NCBI GenBank assembly: GCA_030824515.1
Contig: JAVBXN010000019.1
Location: forward strand, 54,218 to 118,217
Source: Pelobacter sp.
GTDB lineage: Bacteria > Desulfobacterota > Desulfuromonadia > Geobacterales > Pseudopelobacteraceae
Length of the DNA stretch: 64,000 nt
Reading direction: 5' to 3'
The notes beneath the pieces are model-generated. The model saw only the letters and a list, made by a program, of their open reading frames with translations, was not told the DNA's origin and did no database searches. Of this stretch, positions 45,970-55,136 are shown in pieces (within the stretch, counting starts at the first letter, position 1; every line of letters starts with the position of its first letter). A program made the translations under genes and the position numbers.

Positions 45970-46761
45970 ATGACGGCATGGTTACTGTATCTGGCCCTGG
46001 GAGCTTTTGCGGGGGTACTGGCCGGTCTGCTAGGTGTCGGCGGCGGGATCGTGATTGTGCCGATACTGACCTTCATCTTCAGCGCACAGGGGCTGCCTGC
46101 TGACCACATCCTGCACCTGGCGCTCGGCACTTCGCTGGCCAGCATCATGTTCACCTCGGTTTCCAGCCTGCGCGCCCACCATGCGCGGGGAGCGGTGGAG
46201 TGGCTCGTCGTGCGGCGCATCTCCCCCGGAATCCTGGCCGGCACCTTTTTCGGGTCCTGGGTTGCGGCCCAGCTTTCCACCCGTTTTCTGAAGGCGTTCT
46301 TCGTGGTTTTCCTCTACTACGTAGCGATTCAGATGCTGCTCAACATCCGGCCGAAACCGCACCGGCAACTGCCCGGCGCCACGGCCATGTTCGGTGTCGG
46401 TGGACTGATCGGCGGCATCTCCAGCCTGGTCGGAATCGGCGGCGGCAGCATGTCGGTGCCTTTTCTGGTCTGGTGCAACGTGGCCATGCACAACGCGATC
46501 GGCACCTCGGCCGCGATCGGTTTTCCGATCGCCCTGGCAGGAGCCGCCGGCTATCTTGTCAACGGCCTGGCGGTGGACCTGCCGCCAGCCACACTCGGTT
46601 ACATATATCTACCAGCCCTGATCGGTGTGGCGGCGGCCAGCATCGTCACCGCCCCGCTGGGCGCCAGGCTCGCCCACAGTCTGCCGATCGGCGGGCTCAA
46701 GAGAATCTTCGCGCTGCTGCTGATCGTGATGGGAACCAAGATGCTGCTAAGCCTGTTTTAG
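45970..46761 (+). CDS. TauE/SafE-type sulfite/anion exporter
   Basis: A 264-residue inner-membrane protein. GGGAGAG lies 6 nt before the ATG at 45970; a longer frame is available upstream but reads through non-coding sequence. Two repeats of four helices, each with a glycine-rich loop (GVLAGLLGVGGGIVIVPIL; GGLIGGISSLVGIGGGSMSVPFLV), are the TauE/SafE hallmark. It probably exports sulfite or organosulfonates, though the ion cannot be named here. Confidence 0.9.
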   Translation: MTAWLLYLALGAFAGVLAGLLGVGGGIVIVPILTFIFSAQGLPADHILHLALGTSLASIMFTSVSSLRAHHARGAVEWLVVRRISPGILAGTFFGSWVAAQLSTRFLKAFFVVFLYYVAIQMLLNIRPKPHRQLPGATAMFGVGGLIGGISSLVGIGGGSMSVPFLVWCNVAMHNAIGTSAAIGFPIALAGAAGYLVNGLAVDLPPATLGYIYLPALIGVAAASIVTAPLGARLAHSLPIGGLKRIFALLLIVMGTKMLLSLF

Positions 46762-46789
46762 GGACACCTACCGAAATAGCTGATAAAAA

Positions 46790-46815
46790 TGGCCGGATTT
46801 ACCAAAACCCGGCCA
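46790..46815 (-). terminator. Terminator-like hairpin after the acyl-CoA thioesterase gene
   Basis: A 7-bp stem (TGGCCGG 46790-46796 with CCGGCCA 46809-46815), followed on the - strand by TTTTTATC. It would end the transcript coming from the right. Confidence 0.6.
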
Positions 46816-46880
46816 CTCTACATCCAGCCACATCAGTCAATTTCCCGATTGCGGTCCATACCTCTTGTATCTGTGACGGT

Positions 46881-47939
46881 TCAGTCCAGCCGCTGACGAT
46901 ACGCATTCAAAAGGCGTGCATCCTCGGCATAGGTTACCGGATAGATGAACGGTACCGCTTGAGGGTTCATATCGGCATCGACGTTCCTGAAGGTGAACAG
47001 GCATGAGTTAGAAAGCGCCTTGTCGTCACCGGTACGGCTGAAACGCTCGATGTCGGACTGCACTGCAATGGTGGTTTTACCGGTGTAGACGACCCTGGCG
47101 GTAAATTTCAACTGGTCTCCCAGCAGCACCGGCTGGTTAAAGTTGATGCGGTTCACCCGGCACGGCACGGCCCTGATGGATGGGACCATTTCGGCGGCAA
47201 TCGCTGCCAGTTCGTAAGCCTTCCGGATCAGATAACCGCCGAAAATGGTCTTGGGCACGTTTTCCTGTTCGGGATAGGCACGGCAGGTTGATTCCAGTAC
47301 AAGATTCCTGGCGCGAAGACCGCTGAACCCCTCGGATTCCTGTTCCTTGTGCAGTTTCTTGAGGAACAGGTACTCATCCAGCGACGGCATCTGTTCGGCC
47401 TTCGCCAAACCTTCCCGATAGTCCTGGCGTCGCTTTTCCGCCTTCTGATACCGCTTCAGATCCACTTGCTGTTCGTACCGTAGCGGCGGCAAGCTGAGGC
47501 TCTTGGCTTCACCACAGTCCGCAGAACGTGCCACCATTGTGAAATAACAGCTGGCCAGATGACTCGAACCGGCTCCCAGGCACTCGACCCGGATGCCGAC
47601 CTCCATCGAAGATTTGCCGACATGGTTGATCTGGGCCGAAAACACCAGGTCATGATTCGTATCGGCCGGGTTTCTCAAGACAATGTTATCAACAGCAGCG
47701 GTCACCACCCGTGCATCGGGATAGAACCTGTGAACGTATGCCAGCGCGGTGTTTTCGGCCACTTTGTCCAGGGTTTCAAGCAGTTTGCCGAACCTGATGT
47801 TGCCGACCATCTGGGTGTCACGCGCCAGAAAGCGCCTGGCCAGCACCGGATCGGTCGAAAACGACAGAACATGGATATACCTGGTGTCATGTGGGGCCAA
47901 TAACTCGGTGGCGGTTCCGGTTGCAACAAGTTTGGTCAT
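46881..47939 (-). CDS. Two-domain hotdog acyl-CoA thioesterase
   Basis: A 352-residue protein from the ATG at 47939 (GAGGAG 9 nt upstream). It contains two hotdog modules: one with IRFGKLLETLDKVAENTALAYV and VGIRVECLG, the second with KTIFGGYLIRKAYELAAIAAEM. The layout is that of BACH/Acot-like acyl-CoA hydrolases with tandem domains, though the usual catalytic Asn/Asp pair is not fully evident. It would trim fatty acyl-CoA pools. It ends in a hairpin with T-run on its 3' side. Confidence 0.85.
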   Translation of the reverse strand: MTKLVATGTATELLAPHDTRYIHVLSFSTDPVLARRFLARDTQMVGNIRFGKLLETLDKVAENTALAYVHRFYPDARVVTAAVDNIVLRNPADTNHDLVFSAQINHVGKSSMEVGIRVECLGAGSSHLASCYFTMVARSADCGEAKSLSLPPLRYEQQVDLKRYQKAEKRRQDYREGLAKAEQMPSLDEYLFLKKLHKEQESEGFSGLRARNLVLESTCRAYPEQENVPKTIFGGYLIRKAYELAAIAAEMVPSIRAVPCRVNRINFNQPVLLGDQLKFTARVVYTGKTTIAVQSDIERFSRTGDDKALSNSCLFTFRNVDADMNPQAVPFIYPVTYAEDARLLNAYRQRLD

Positions 47940-47987
47940 GGATTTGCACTCCTCTACTGGTAACAATATAGCCTTTGAAAAATAAAA

Positions 47988-48011
47988 GCCACAGGGCAGA
48001 AACCCTGTGGC
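47988..48011 (-). terminator. Rho-independent terminator
   Basis: A 9-bp stem (GCCACAGGG 47988-47996 with CCCTGTGGC 48003-48011), followed by TTTTATTTTTC on the - strand. It ends the outer-membrane protein gene. Confidence 0.85.
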
Positions 48012-48037
48012 GTGTACGTGATGATATCGCGCCGGTG

Positions 48038-48940
48038 TTAAAAGGCGTAGATGAACTTGAACCAGAGGTTATCACCCTGCGGGCGATTGTAGGTCTCGGT
48101 TTCGAAGAGGTATTTGATGCTGAAGCTCATGTTCTTGTAGTCGTACTTGAGGGCCGGTCCCAGGGCCAGCACGCTGCCCTTGTTTCCGGTAACCGTAACT
48201 CCTTTAAGTTCATCTTCGGTAACCTGCTGGTAGAAATAGCCGGCCCCGCCGAAGGTGAAATTACTGATTTTCTTACCCAGCGCATAGTCCAGATGGAATT
48301 CCTGGCCGGACTGGTAATCGGTGGCATTGTTCTCGGTGTTGAAGTCGTACATCAGTTTGGCCGAGAGTTCATAGCCGCTGTCACTGACATAGGTTCCGGC
48401 AACAATCGGCTCGAACGTCCAGTAGTTTCTGCCGGTATTGGCCATGTCCAGCTTGTCGTAGCTGCCGGTCGGGATATAGATGTCGAGACCGGTGGCTGCA
48501 TGCCAGTTTTTGCCGTGCCAGGAGAGCACGAAGGGATCGATGATGATGTCGCCCAGCCCGGTTTTGCTATCTTCTCCACGCCCTGGAACCTTGACATCAA
48601 CGTTCATGATCGGCAGGAACAGATGCACGCCCCAAAAACCGCCCAGAATCTGCTTGTCGGTGACATGGATCAAACGGAGCACATCGGCGGTGACATTCAG
48701 CCTGAATCCGGGAAACAGGTTCTTGCCATCGTTGTCATTGCGCCTGTCAGCCGAATAATGGGTAAAGTAGTTGATGAAGTAGGTTCCCGGAGGTGGAACA
48801 GCTCCGGACATGAAATCCTCGGCTCCATTGGGATAGGCGCCGCCGCCCCCCTCGGTCGCGAAAGCGGTCCGACCGCCTAGATTCAGCGCAAAGACCAGCA
48901 GCAATAAGACACTTACTTTTCCGAAAACAAATTTACCCAT
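48038..48940 (-). CDS. Outer-membrane transporter-like protein (SphA / phenol MetA-pathway type)
   Basis: A 300-residue protein with a signal peptide (KVSVLLLLVFALNLGGRTAFA) and many alternating amphipathic beta strands ending in an aromatic residue (KFIYAF). GAYPNGAEDFMSGAVPPPGTYFINYFTHYSADR is the characteristic start of the Phenol_MetA_deg/SphA-like family, followed by strands with internal Gly/Asp turns. Members are outer-membrane barrels associated with uptake of small aromatic or other organic compounds. GGAGG precedes the ATG. The substrate is unknown. Confidence 0.85.
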   Translation of the reverse strand: MGKFVFGKVSVLLLLVFALNLGGRTAFATEGGGGAYPNGAEDFMSGAVPPPGTYFINYFTHYSADRRNDNDGKNLFPGFRLNVTADVLRLIHVTDKQILGGFWGVHLFLPIMNVDVKVPGRGEDSKTGLGDIIIDPFVLSWHGKNWHAATGLDIYIPTGSYDKLDMANTGRNYWTFEPIVAGTYVSDSGYELSAKLMYDFNTENNATDYQSGQEFHLDYALGKKISNFTFGGAGYFYQQVTEDELKGVTVTGNKGSVLALGPALKYDYKNMSFSIKYLFETETYNRPQGDNLWFKFIYAF

Positions 48941-49039
48941 GATTCACCTCCGATAAAATTTCATATTCACCCGAATCAGCCCGGCATTTTTGCCTATATC
49001 TGCATGACTGGCAAGCGATTTAATATAAAAATCCGCCGG

Positions 49040-50677
49040 TCAGAGCGTTAACTCAGCATGGCCATGGTAATACTCGTCCCGCTCCCGCGATACATCCGCA
49101 TCCTCAAGATACTCTTCAAAACCCATCACGCGGTCGATCACACCGCCGGGAGTGATTTCGATGATGCGGCTGGCGATGGTCGATACGAACTCATGATCGT
49201 GCGAAGCGAACAGGACCACCTCGCTGAAAGCGATCAGGCCGTCGTTCAGCGCGGTAATCGACTCCAGGTCCAGGTGGTTGGTCGGCTCGTCCAGGATCAG
49301 CGCATTGGCGCCGCTCAGCATCATGCGCGACAGCATGCAGCGCACACGCTCACCACCGGAAAGGACGCTGGTCTTCTTCATTGCCTCCTCACCCGAGAAA
49401 AGCATGCGGCCCAGGAAACCACGGGCGAAGGTTTCGCCCTCGGTGGGGGGCGAATACTGACCCAGCCATTCGATCAGGGTCATGTCGTTTTCAAAATAGG
49501 AGCTGTTTTCCTTGGGGAAATAGGCACTGGTGATCGTCACTCCCCAGCGGAAGCTTCCGCTGTCCGGTTCCAGTTCACCGGCCAGAATCTGGAACAGGGT
49601 CGTACGGGCCAGCGTGTTGCCGCCCACAAAAGCGATCTTGTCCCCCTTGCGCACGATCAGGCCCAGGTTGTTCAAAACCTGGACGCCATCGATCTGCTTG
49701 GAAAGCCCCTGGATCTCCAGGATGATGTCGCCGCAGGGACGTTCCGGCTTGAAAACCACGTGCGGATATTTGCGCGAAGAGACCGGCATATCCTCGATGG
49801 TAAGCTTGTCCAAAAGCTTCTTGCGCGAGGTGGCCTGCTTGGCCTTGGAGGCATTGGAACTGAAGCGCTGGATAAAGGCCTTCAGCTCTTCGGCCTTTTC
49901 GGAAACCTTGCGGTTTTCGTTCTGCTTCTGCTTCAGGTTTAGCTGGGCGGCATGATACCAGAAATCGTAGTTGCCGACGTAGATCTGGATCCGTCCGAAA
50001 TCGATATCGGCAGTGTGGGTACAGACTTGGTTCAGGAAATGACGATCATGGGAAACGACGATAACCGTATTCGGGAAGCGGTACAGGAAATCTTCCAGCC
50101 AGGTGATGGATTTGAGGTCCAGGTTGTTGGTAGGCTCGTCCAGCAGCAGCACGTCCGGGTTGCCGAACAGCGCCTGGGCCAGCAGCACGCGCACCTTGTC
50201 GCCGCTCTCCAGCTCTTTCATGCGCTTGCTGCGCAGCTCTTCGGATATGCCGAGACCGTTTAGCAGCACAGCCGCCTCGGACTCGGCCTCGTAGCCGTTC
50301 ATCTCGGCGAAATCGCCTTCCAGCTCCGCCGAGCGAACCCCGTCCTCCTCGGTGAATTCAGCCTTGGAGTAGATCGCCTCGCGCTCGGTCATCACGTCAT
50401 ACAGGCGTTTATGCCCCATGATGACCGTGTTGAAAACCGTTTCCTCGTCGAAGGCAAACTGGTCCTGGCGCAGGACCGCAACCCTCTCCCTGGAGCCGAC
50501 GCTGATCTCACCCTTGTCCGGATCAATCTCGCCCGACAGGATCTTCAGGAAAGTAGACTTGCCGGCGCCATTGGCGCCGATCAGTCCGTAGCAGTTGCCA
50601 GGGGTGAACTTGATGTTGACGTCCTTGAACAGGACGCGCTTTCCATATGAAAGGGTTACGTTATTTGCTGCAATCAT
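49040..50677 (-). CDS. ABC-F type ribosome-associated ATPase (YbiT-like)
   Basis: A 545-residue protein with two ABC cassettes and a linker, without membrane segments. Cassette 1 has Walker A LIGANGAGKST, an atypical signature (LESGDK) and Walker B LLLDEPTNNLD; cassette 2 has LSGGERVR and LILDEPTNHLD. The second Walker A reads VGGNTLARTTL, with arginine where the nucleotide-binding lysine should be. The start MIAANNVTLSYGKRVLF at 50677 matches the family N-terminus; AAGGAG is somewhat far upstream. ABC-F proteins act on the ribosome, including rescue of stalled complexes and antibiotic protection. Confidence 0.9.
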   Translation of the reverse strand: MIAANNVTLSYGKRVLFKDVNIKFTPGNCYGLIGANGAGKSTFLKILSGEIDPDKGEISVGSRERVAVLRQDQFAFDEETVFNTVIMGHKRLYDVMTEREAIYSKAEFTEEDGVRSAELEGDFAEMNGYEAESEAAVLLNGLGISEELRSKRMKELESGDKVRVLLAQALFGNPDVLLLDEPTNNLDLKSITWLEDFLYRFPNTVIVVSHDRHFLNQVCTHTADIDFGRIQIYVGNYDFWYHAAQLNLKQKQNENRKVSEKAEELKAFIQRFSSNASKAKQATSRKKLLDKLTIEDMPVSSRKYPHVVFKPERPCGDIILEIQGLSKQIDGVQVLNNLGLIVRKGDKIAFVGGNTLARTTLFQILAGELEPDSGSFRWGVTITSAYFPKENSSYFENDMTLIEWLGQYSPPTEGETFARGFLGRMLFSGEEAMKKTSVLSGGERVRCMLSRMMLSGANALILDEPTNHLDLESITALNDGLIAFSEVVLFASHDHEFVSTIASRIIEITPGGVIDRVMGFEEYLEDADVSRERDEYYHGHAELTL

Positions 50678-51026
50678 TCCGGTGTAATGCTCCTTTGTGT
50701 AAACTTGCCCCTTTTGCGGGATGTAAAAATATAAAACCACAGCGGCCGCTGACCTCTGTGGTTCACGAATTGATAAACATATCATTATTAAAGAGTGACG
50801 GGCAAGCCTTTATCGGCATGTAGTGTCATGAGATGGATTTCAACCAGTGATTGAAATGAGAAAAATCTTGCCGCAAGCCGCTTCCAGCTGACCGGGAACT
50901 TTAAAATATAGCAAGTGGACAATATGGATATAACGTCAGAAAATCCCGGGTTTGATATTGCATTAAATGATATTTATGGCAGAATTATCCGGTGTTGGTG
51001 AATATCCCGGATGCGAGGTGTTCCAG

Positions 51027-52844
51027 ATGAGAAAAACAGCCCTCTTTTTCGTATTATTCCTGGTCATCCTGCAGTGTGCAACCGTTGCCGGAGCTGCCGA
51101 ATTCAAAAAAACCAAGGTGGCTGTAGTTGATTTCCAGGAGAACGGAGCCTTTGACGTGAAAGATGTCGGCAAGATCGTCGCGGAATGGTTTACGACCGCG
51201 CTTGTAAACACCGGCAGGTTCGACGTGATTGAAAGGCGCTTGCTGCAGCAGATCCTCGAAGAACAGAAAATGGGGGTTACCGGCCTGATCGACCCGCGCA
51301 GTGCCTCGCGGCTTGGAAAACTTCTGGGGGTCAAGACGGTTGTCAGTGGAACGGTGCAGAGCTATGAGGGCATCTCGGAGATCAATGTCAGGCTGCTGAA
51401 TGTGGAAACCGGTTCGATCATTACCGCCGAAAGCTTCAAGGGGGGCTCGACCAGCAGCCTCAACAAGCTGGTGAACGAAGCGGCCGCCAAGATCATCCGC
51501 CATTTTCCACTGCAGGGGTACGTCGTCAAACGCAGCGGGTCAAAGGTGACCGTAGATCTCGGCGCCAATGCCGGCGTTAGGACCGGAATGCAGTTCAAGG
51601 TCTATACCGAAGGCGCTCCGCTCAAACACCCGAAAACCGGTGAAGTGCTTTCGGTCGAAACCGTCGAAAAAGGCACACTACGCGTAACGGCCCTAAGGGA
51701 CAACACCTCCGATTCTGCTGTCGTAAATGAAGTCTGTCCCTCCTGCATCAAGGCCGGACAGCTGGTCTCGGCGATGCTGCTGGAGGATGAAAATGAAATT
51801 CCGTCATTATCCGCGGAAACCGCTCCAGCCGATGACGTGAAACCTGCGCGTGAATCCCGGCCAAAACAGAGAGACGAACTCAAGAAACGTCCCGAAGTTG
51901 AAATGCCGGCAGCCGAAACAAGTGTCACACCGGATCGGCAACTCATTACAACCGCAGCGGTTGCGGGCGCCTACAGGACACTTTCCGCGCACGATGCGGA
52001 TGTAACCGCGATCAGTGTTTCTAAGAACGGCCAGTTGGCCGCATCGGCGGACAAGGACGGCAGGATTGATATCTGGGACACCACAGCCTGGACAGCGCTG
52101 GCGACGCTTGGTGATACTGCCGACACAAAGTCGGTATCGGCGCTTGCTTTCAGCAGCGACGGCAAACTGCTGGCGGCGGCCGGGAAAAGCGACCGGGTGG
52201 TGATCTGGGATCTGGCCTCCCGCCAACGGGCCTACAACCTGGAACTCAAGGAGACGGTCACCTCACTGGCCTTTTATCCGGCCGGCGGCAGTATAGTGAT
52301 CGGAACCAAGGATTCCAGTATTGCGATCTGGAACTACAGGAACAACAAGATCAGGCATATTAAGACCGACAACGACGTGCTGACCGTAGCCGTCAGTCCG
52401 GACGGCAAACTGGTCGCTTCGGGCGGGCAGGACAAAAACGTCACGACCTGGGATGCAAACAACGGTGCCAGGCTGCACACCTTGACCGGGCATTCCAACG
52501 ATGTCACGGCACTGCTCTTCAGTCCCGGCGGTAAACAGATCATCTCGGCCGGAACAGATAAAAGAATCATCATCTGGGAAGCAAAAAGCGGGGCGCGCAA
52601 ACAGGAACTGACCGGCCACGATGACGATATCGTCGCGCTCGGCATAAGCAAGGATGGTCAGCGACTGGTGTCATCGGAAAGCAAGCGTGGCGGAGGGATG
52701 CTGTTCGTATGGGATCTGCGGAGCGGCCAGGAGCAGAAACGGATCAAATTGAGCCGCAAGGCCTATTCGATGGCACTTACTCCGGATGGCAGGCACGCCC
52801 TGACCGGTACCGACAAGCAGGTGCTGGTGTATGCGATCGATTAA
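51027..52844 (+). CDS. CsgG-like / WD40 fusion, exported
   Basis: A 605-residue protein with a signal peptide (TALFFVLFLVILQCATVAGAA); GAGGTG lies 7 nt before the ATG at 51027. Residues about 25-180 are a CsgG/curli-assembly-like domain (KVAVVDFQENGAFDVKDVGKIVAEWFTTALVNTGRFDVIERRLL, LLGVKTVVSGTVQSY, INVRLLNVETGSII). A beta module (GYVVKRSGSKVTVDLGANAGVRTGM) follows, then a linker. From about 320 on there are six to seven WD40 blades (GRIDIWDTTAWTALATL and similar). It may form a periplasmic or outer-membrane complex scaffold. It is a single unit between divergent neighbours. Confidence 0.87.
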   Translation: MRKTALFFVLFLVILQCATVAGAAEFKKTKVAVVDFQENGAFDVKDVGKIVAEWFTTALVNTGRFDVIERRLLQQILEEQKMGVTGLIDPRSASRLGKLLGVKTVVSGTVQSYEGISEINVRLLNVETGSIITAESFKGGSTSSLNKLVNEAAAKIIRHFPLQGYVVKRSGSKVTVDLGANAGVRTGMQFKVYTEGAPLKHPKTGEVLSVETVEKGTLRVTALRDNTSDSAVVNEVCPSCIKAGQLVSAMLLEDENEIPSLSAETAPADDVKPARESRPKQRDELKKRPEVEMPAAETSVTPDRQLITTAAVAGAYRTLSAHDADVTAISVSKNGQLAASADKDGRIDIWDTTAWTALATLGDTADTKSVSALAFSSDGKLLAAAGKSDRVVIWDLASRQRAYNLELKETVTSLAFYPAGGSIVIGTKDSSIAIWNYRNNKIRHIKTDNDVLTVAVSPDGKLVASGGQDKNVTTWDANNGARLHTLTGHSNDVTALLFSPGGKQIISAGTDKRIIIWEAKSGARKQELTGHDDDIVALGISKDGQRLVSSESKRGGGMLFVWDLRSGQEQKRIKLSRKAYSMALTPDGRHALTGTDKQVLVYAID

Positions 52845-52867
52845 GAACAGGCGTAAATGGTAAATAA

Positions 52868-53299
52868 CTAGACATCCAGCACCACCACCGCTTTCCAGAC
52901 GTTGTCCACCACCCCGACCTGAAAGCAGTGCAGCGTGACCGCCTTGACATCCACCAGCGGCTGGTGCCGCCCGGCATCGATACGCTCCCCGCCGGCAATG
53001 ACCGTCAGGCGGAAGCCACCTTCCCTTTCCTCGATCCGCACATCGTCGGCATGCAGCAAGAGTTGGCCGGCGTCCTTGTGGAAAATCAACTCCTGCAGGA
53101 ATGAGAACAGCAGTAGATCCAGCTCTTCATGCTCAAGCCGGATTTCTATCCGCCGCTGCCGCTCCACCCTCTCCGGCGCAGCCGCCATTGTATTCAGCAG
53201 GGCTGCGGCGCAGGAGGAGAACATTTCCTCCCTGTTCTCGCCCCAGACCTCGAAGGCGACATCGGCTGCGGTCATCTCATCCACAAAGCGGAACGGCAT
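52868..53299 (-). CDS. Archease
   Basis: A 143-residue archease, the activator of the RNA ligase RtcB. MPFRFVDEMTAADVAFEVWG, ELDLLLFSFLQELIFHKD (metal-binding acidic residues) and ERIDAGRHQPLVDVKAVTLHCFQV are all archease landmarks. It lies 4 bp after the rtcB stop on the same strand, so the two are co-transcribed. It speeds RtcB guanylylation and turnover. Confidence 0.93.
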   Translation of the reverse strand: MPFRFVDEMTAADVAFEVWGENREEMFSSCAAALLNTMAAAPERVERQRRIEIRLEHEELDLLLFSFLQELIFHKDAGQLLLHADDVRIEEREGGFRLTVIAGGERIDAGRHQPLVDVKAVTLHCFQVGVVDNVWKAVVVLDV

Positions 53300-53303
53300 G
53301 CAT

Positions 53304-54761
53304 TCATCCCTTGATGTTGCCGATCGGCACCAGTTTCACGACTCTCCTGCTCAAGCCAGCCTCTTCCGTGGCCCGTGCCACCACGTCGATATCCTTGTAG
53401 GCTAGGCCGGCCTCCTCGGCCAGACCGCCGAAGGAGGCGGTGCGGACATGGATGCCGCGCTGTTCCATCTCGCCCAGAAGCTTCCGGCCCTGGACCATTT
53501 TCTTGGCCTGGTGGCGGCTCATGGTGCGGCCACTGCCATGGGCGGTGGTACAGAAGGTCGCTGCGGAACCGGACATTCCGGCCAGCAGGTAGGAACCGGT
53601 CTCCATGCTGCCGCCGATGATCACCGGCTGCCCGGTTTCGCTGTAACATTCGGGCAGTCCCGGCATGCCTGGGCCCAGGGAGCGGGTCGCCCCCTTGCGA
53701 TGCACCAGCAGTTCGCGCTGAACGCCGCCAATTGAATGCATCTCCAGCTTGGCAATATTGTGGGCCACGTCGTAGACCATGCCCATTCCCAGTTCCCCGG
53801 GAGAGCGATGAAAAACCCGCGAGAACACCTCGCGGATACGGTGCAGGATCACCTGGCGGTTGGCAAAGCCCATGTTGGCGGCACATTTCATCGCGGCAAA
53901 GTAGGCCTGTCCCTCGGGAGAGCGGAACGGGGCACAGGCCAGTTCGCGTTCATAGAGCTTGATCCCGTACTTTACGGTCATCACCTTCAGAAAGGACTGC
54001 AGGTAGTCGGTGGCCACCTGGTGGCCGAAACCGCGGCTGCCGCAGTGAAACATGATCACCACCTGGTTGGGGATCGTGAAGCCGAAAGCCCGTGCGGTTG
54101 CCTGGTCAAAGATATTCTCCGAACGGGCCACCTGGATCTCGCAGTAGTGATTGCCTGAACCGAGTGTGCCGATCTGGTCGAAACCCCGCTCGATGGCTTT
54201 TTCACTGCAGGCATCGGCATCGGCGCCTTCGAAACAGCCCCTCTCCTCGGTCAACTCAAGATCCTCCGGCAGCGCCAGGCCATTCTCCAAGCACCAGCGT
54301 GAGCCGTTCTCGATTACTCTCCGGAATTTGCTGCGCGAGCAGCGCACGAAGCCTTTGCAGCCGACACCGGTCGGAATCGCGAAGAACAGCTCGTCTACCA
54401 GTTCGCGAATGCGCGGCCGCACCTCGTCCTCGGTCAGCGTGGTCAATACCAGGCGCATGCCGCAGTTGATGTCGAAGCCGATTCCGCCGGGCGAGATCAC
54501 ACCTATGTCCGGGTCCATCGCAGCCATGCCGCCAATCGGGAAGCCGTAGCCCCAATGCCCGTCCGGCATGCACCAGGAATAATCGATGATACCGGGCAGG
54601 CAGGCCACATTGGCGGCCTGGTCGAAAACGCCGGCCTCCATGCCTGCCAACAGTGATTCCGAGGCGATAATCCGCGCCGGAACCCGCATCCCCTCTCTGT
54701 AGGTGACCGGGAGTTCCCAGATGTTTTCAGATATCCTGCGAAGCAGTGAGGGGAGTGACAT
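53304..54761 (-). CDS. rtcB: RNA-splicing ligase RtcB
   Basis: A 485-residue Mn(II)/GTP-dependent ligase joining 2',3'-cyclic phosphate and 5'-OH RNA ends. The start at 54761 has GGAGA upstream; ten extra codons in the frame are not typical. Metal and guanylylation residues are in place: GFDINCGMR (Asp97, Cys100), GSGNHYCEIQV, MFHCGSRGFGHQ, HRKGATRSLGP and AHGSGRTMSRHQA with the GMP-accepting histidine. It is preceded by the 6S RNA gene and its terminator and followed by archease. Confidence 0.96.
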   Translation of the reverse strand: MSLPSLLRRISENIWELPVTYREGMRVPARIIASESLLAGMEAGVFDQAANVACLPGIIDYSWCMPDGHWGYGFPIGGMAAMDPDIGVISPGGIGFDINCGMRLVLTTLTEDEVRPRIRELVDELFFAIPTGVGCKGFVRCSRSKFRRVIENGSRWCLENGLALPEDLELTEERGCFEGADADACSEKAIERGFDQIGTLGSGNHYCEIQVARSENIFDQATARAFGFTIPNQVVIMFHCGSRGFGHQVATDYLQSFLKVMTVKYGIKLYERELACAPFRSPEGQAYFAAMKCAANMGFANRQVILHRIREVFSRVFHRSPGELGMGMVYDVAHNIAKLEMHSIGGVQRELLVHRKGATRSLGPGMPGLPECYSETGQPVIIGGSMETGSYLLAGMSGSAATFCTTAHGSGRTMSRHQAKKMVQGRKLLGEMEQRGIHVRTASFGGLAEEAGLAYKDIDVVARATEEAGLSRRVVKLVPIGNIKG

Positions 54762-54791
54762 AATGAATTTCTCCATCAGGATAAAATACAC

Positions 54792-54822
54792 GAAAAGCCC
54801 CGGAAAATCTCAGGGGCTTTTC
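54792..54822 (-). terminator. Rho-independent terminator of the 6S RNA gene
   Basis: A 10-bp stem (GAAAAGCCCC 54792-54801 with GGGGCTTTTC 54813-54822). On the - strand it is followed by CTTTTCGTGTATTTT. It lies 7 nt beyond the predicted 3' end of 6S RNA and about 30 nt before the rtcB start, so read-through could also feed rtcB. Confidence 0.85.
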
Positions 54823-54829
54823 AAATTGG

Positions 54830-55019
54830 CTGATTGACGCAGGGTAGAGATTCTTTCTTCGAATCCGTCGGTGGGCAGAGTACTCGGACGGTCTGCATGC
54901 TCCACAAGGAATGTGCATCCGGTTCAACACTTCCTCCAGCCCCCTTTTTCAAGCAGTTAGAACATACCTGACGAATGAGGCACAAGGCCTTCAGCCTAAT
55001 CTCACGGAGCGTCAATCAG
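54830..55019 (-). ncRNA. ssrS: 6S RNA
   Basis: A non-coding stretch of about 190 nt that fits 6S RNA, the promoter mimic that sequesters sigma-70 RNA polymerase. Its ends pair perfectly over 11 bp (54830-54840 with 55009-55019), followed inward by a second GAGATT/AATCTC helix. The - strand then reads a conserved core, GAGCATGCAGACCGTCCGAG, closely like E. coli 6S (GAGCAUGCUCGGUCCGUCCGAG). The length is right for 6S. Short open frames on this strand are not convincing proteins. Exact 5' processing is not determined. Confidence 0.85.
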
Positions 55020-55108
55020 ATCCGTGTTCAGGAACGCTGTACCAGTAAAGCAGTCACCACAGCGCAAGAAAGCTAATTATCTTGAAAAAGAACTTCTTAT
55101 ATATTTAT

Positions 55109-55136
55109 ATTCTAAAACTTTGGTTTAATCTGTCAA
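55109..55136 (-). promoter_or_regulatory. Probable promoter of the 6S RNA gene
   Basis: On the - strand TTGACA (55136-55131) and TAGAAT (55114-55109) are 16 bp apart in an AT-rich stretch, about 90 bp before the mature 6S end. A longer precursor would then be trimmed, as for E. coli 6S. Confidence 0.6.

Noticed and set aside
54830..55019. tRNA or short protein genes in this region
   Set aside because: TTCGAA and GGTTCAA motifs look like T-loops, but no cloverleaf can be drawn; the two possible peptides overlap the stems of the 6S RNA.
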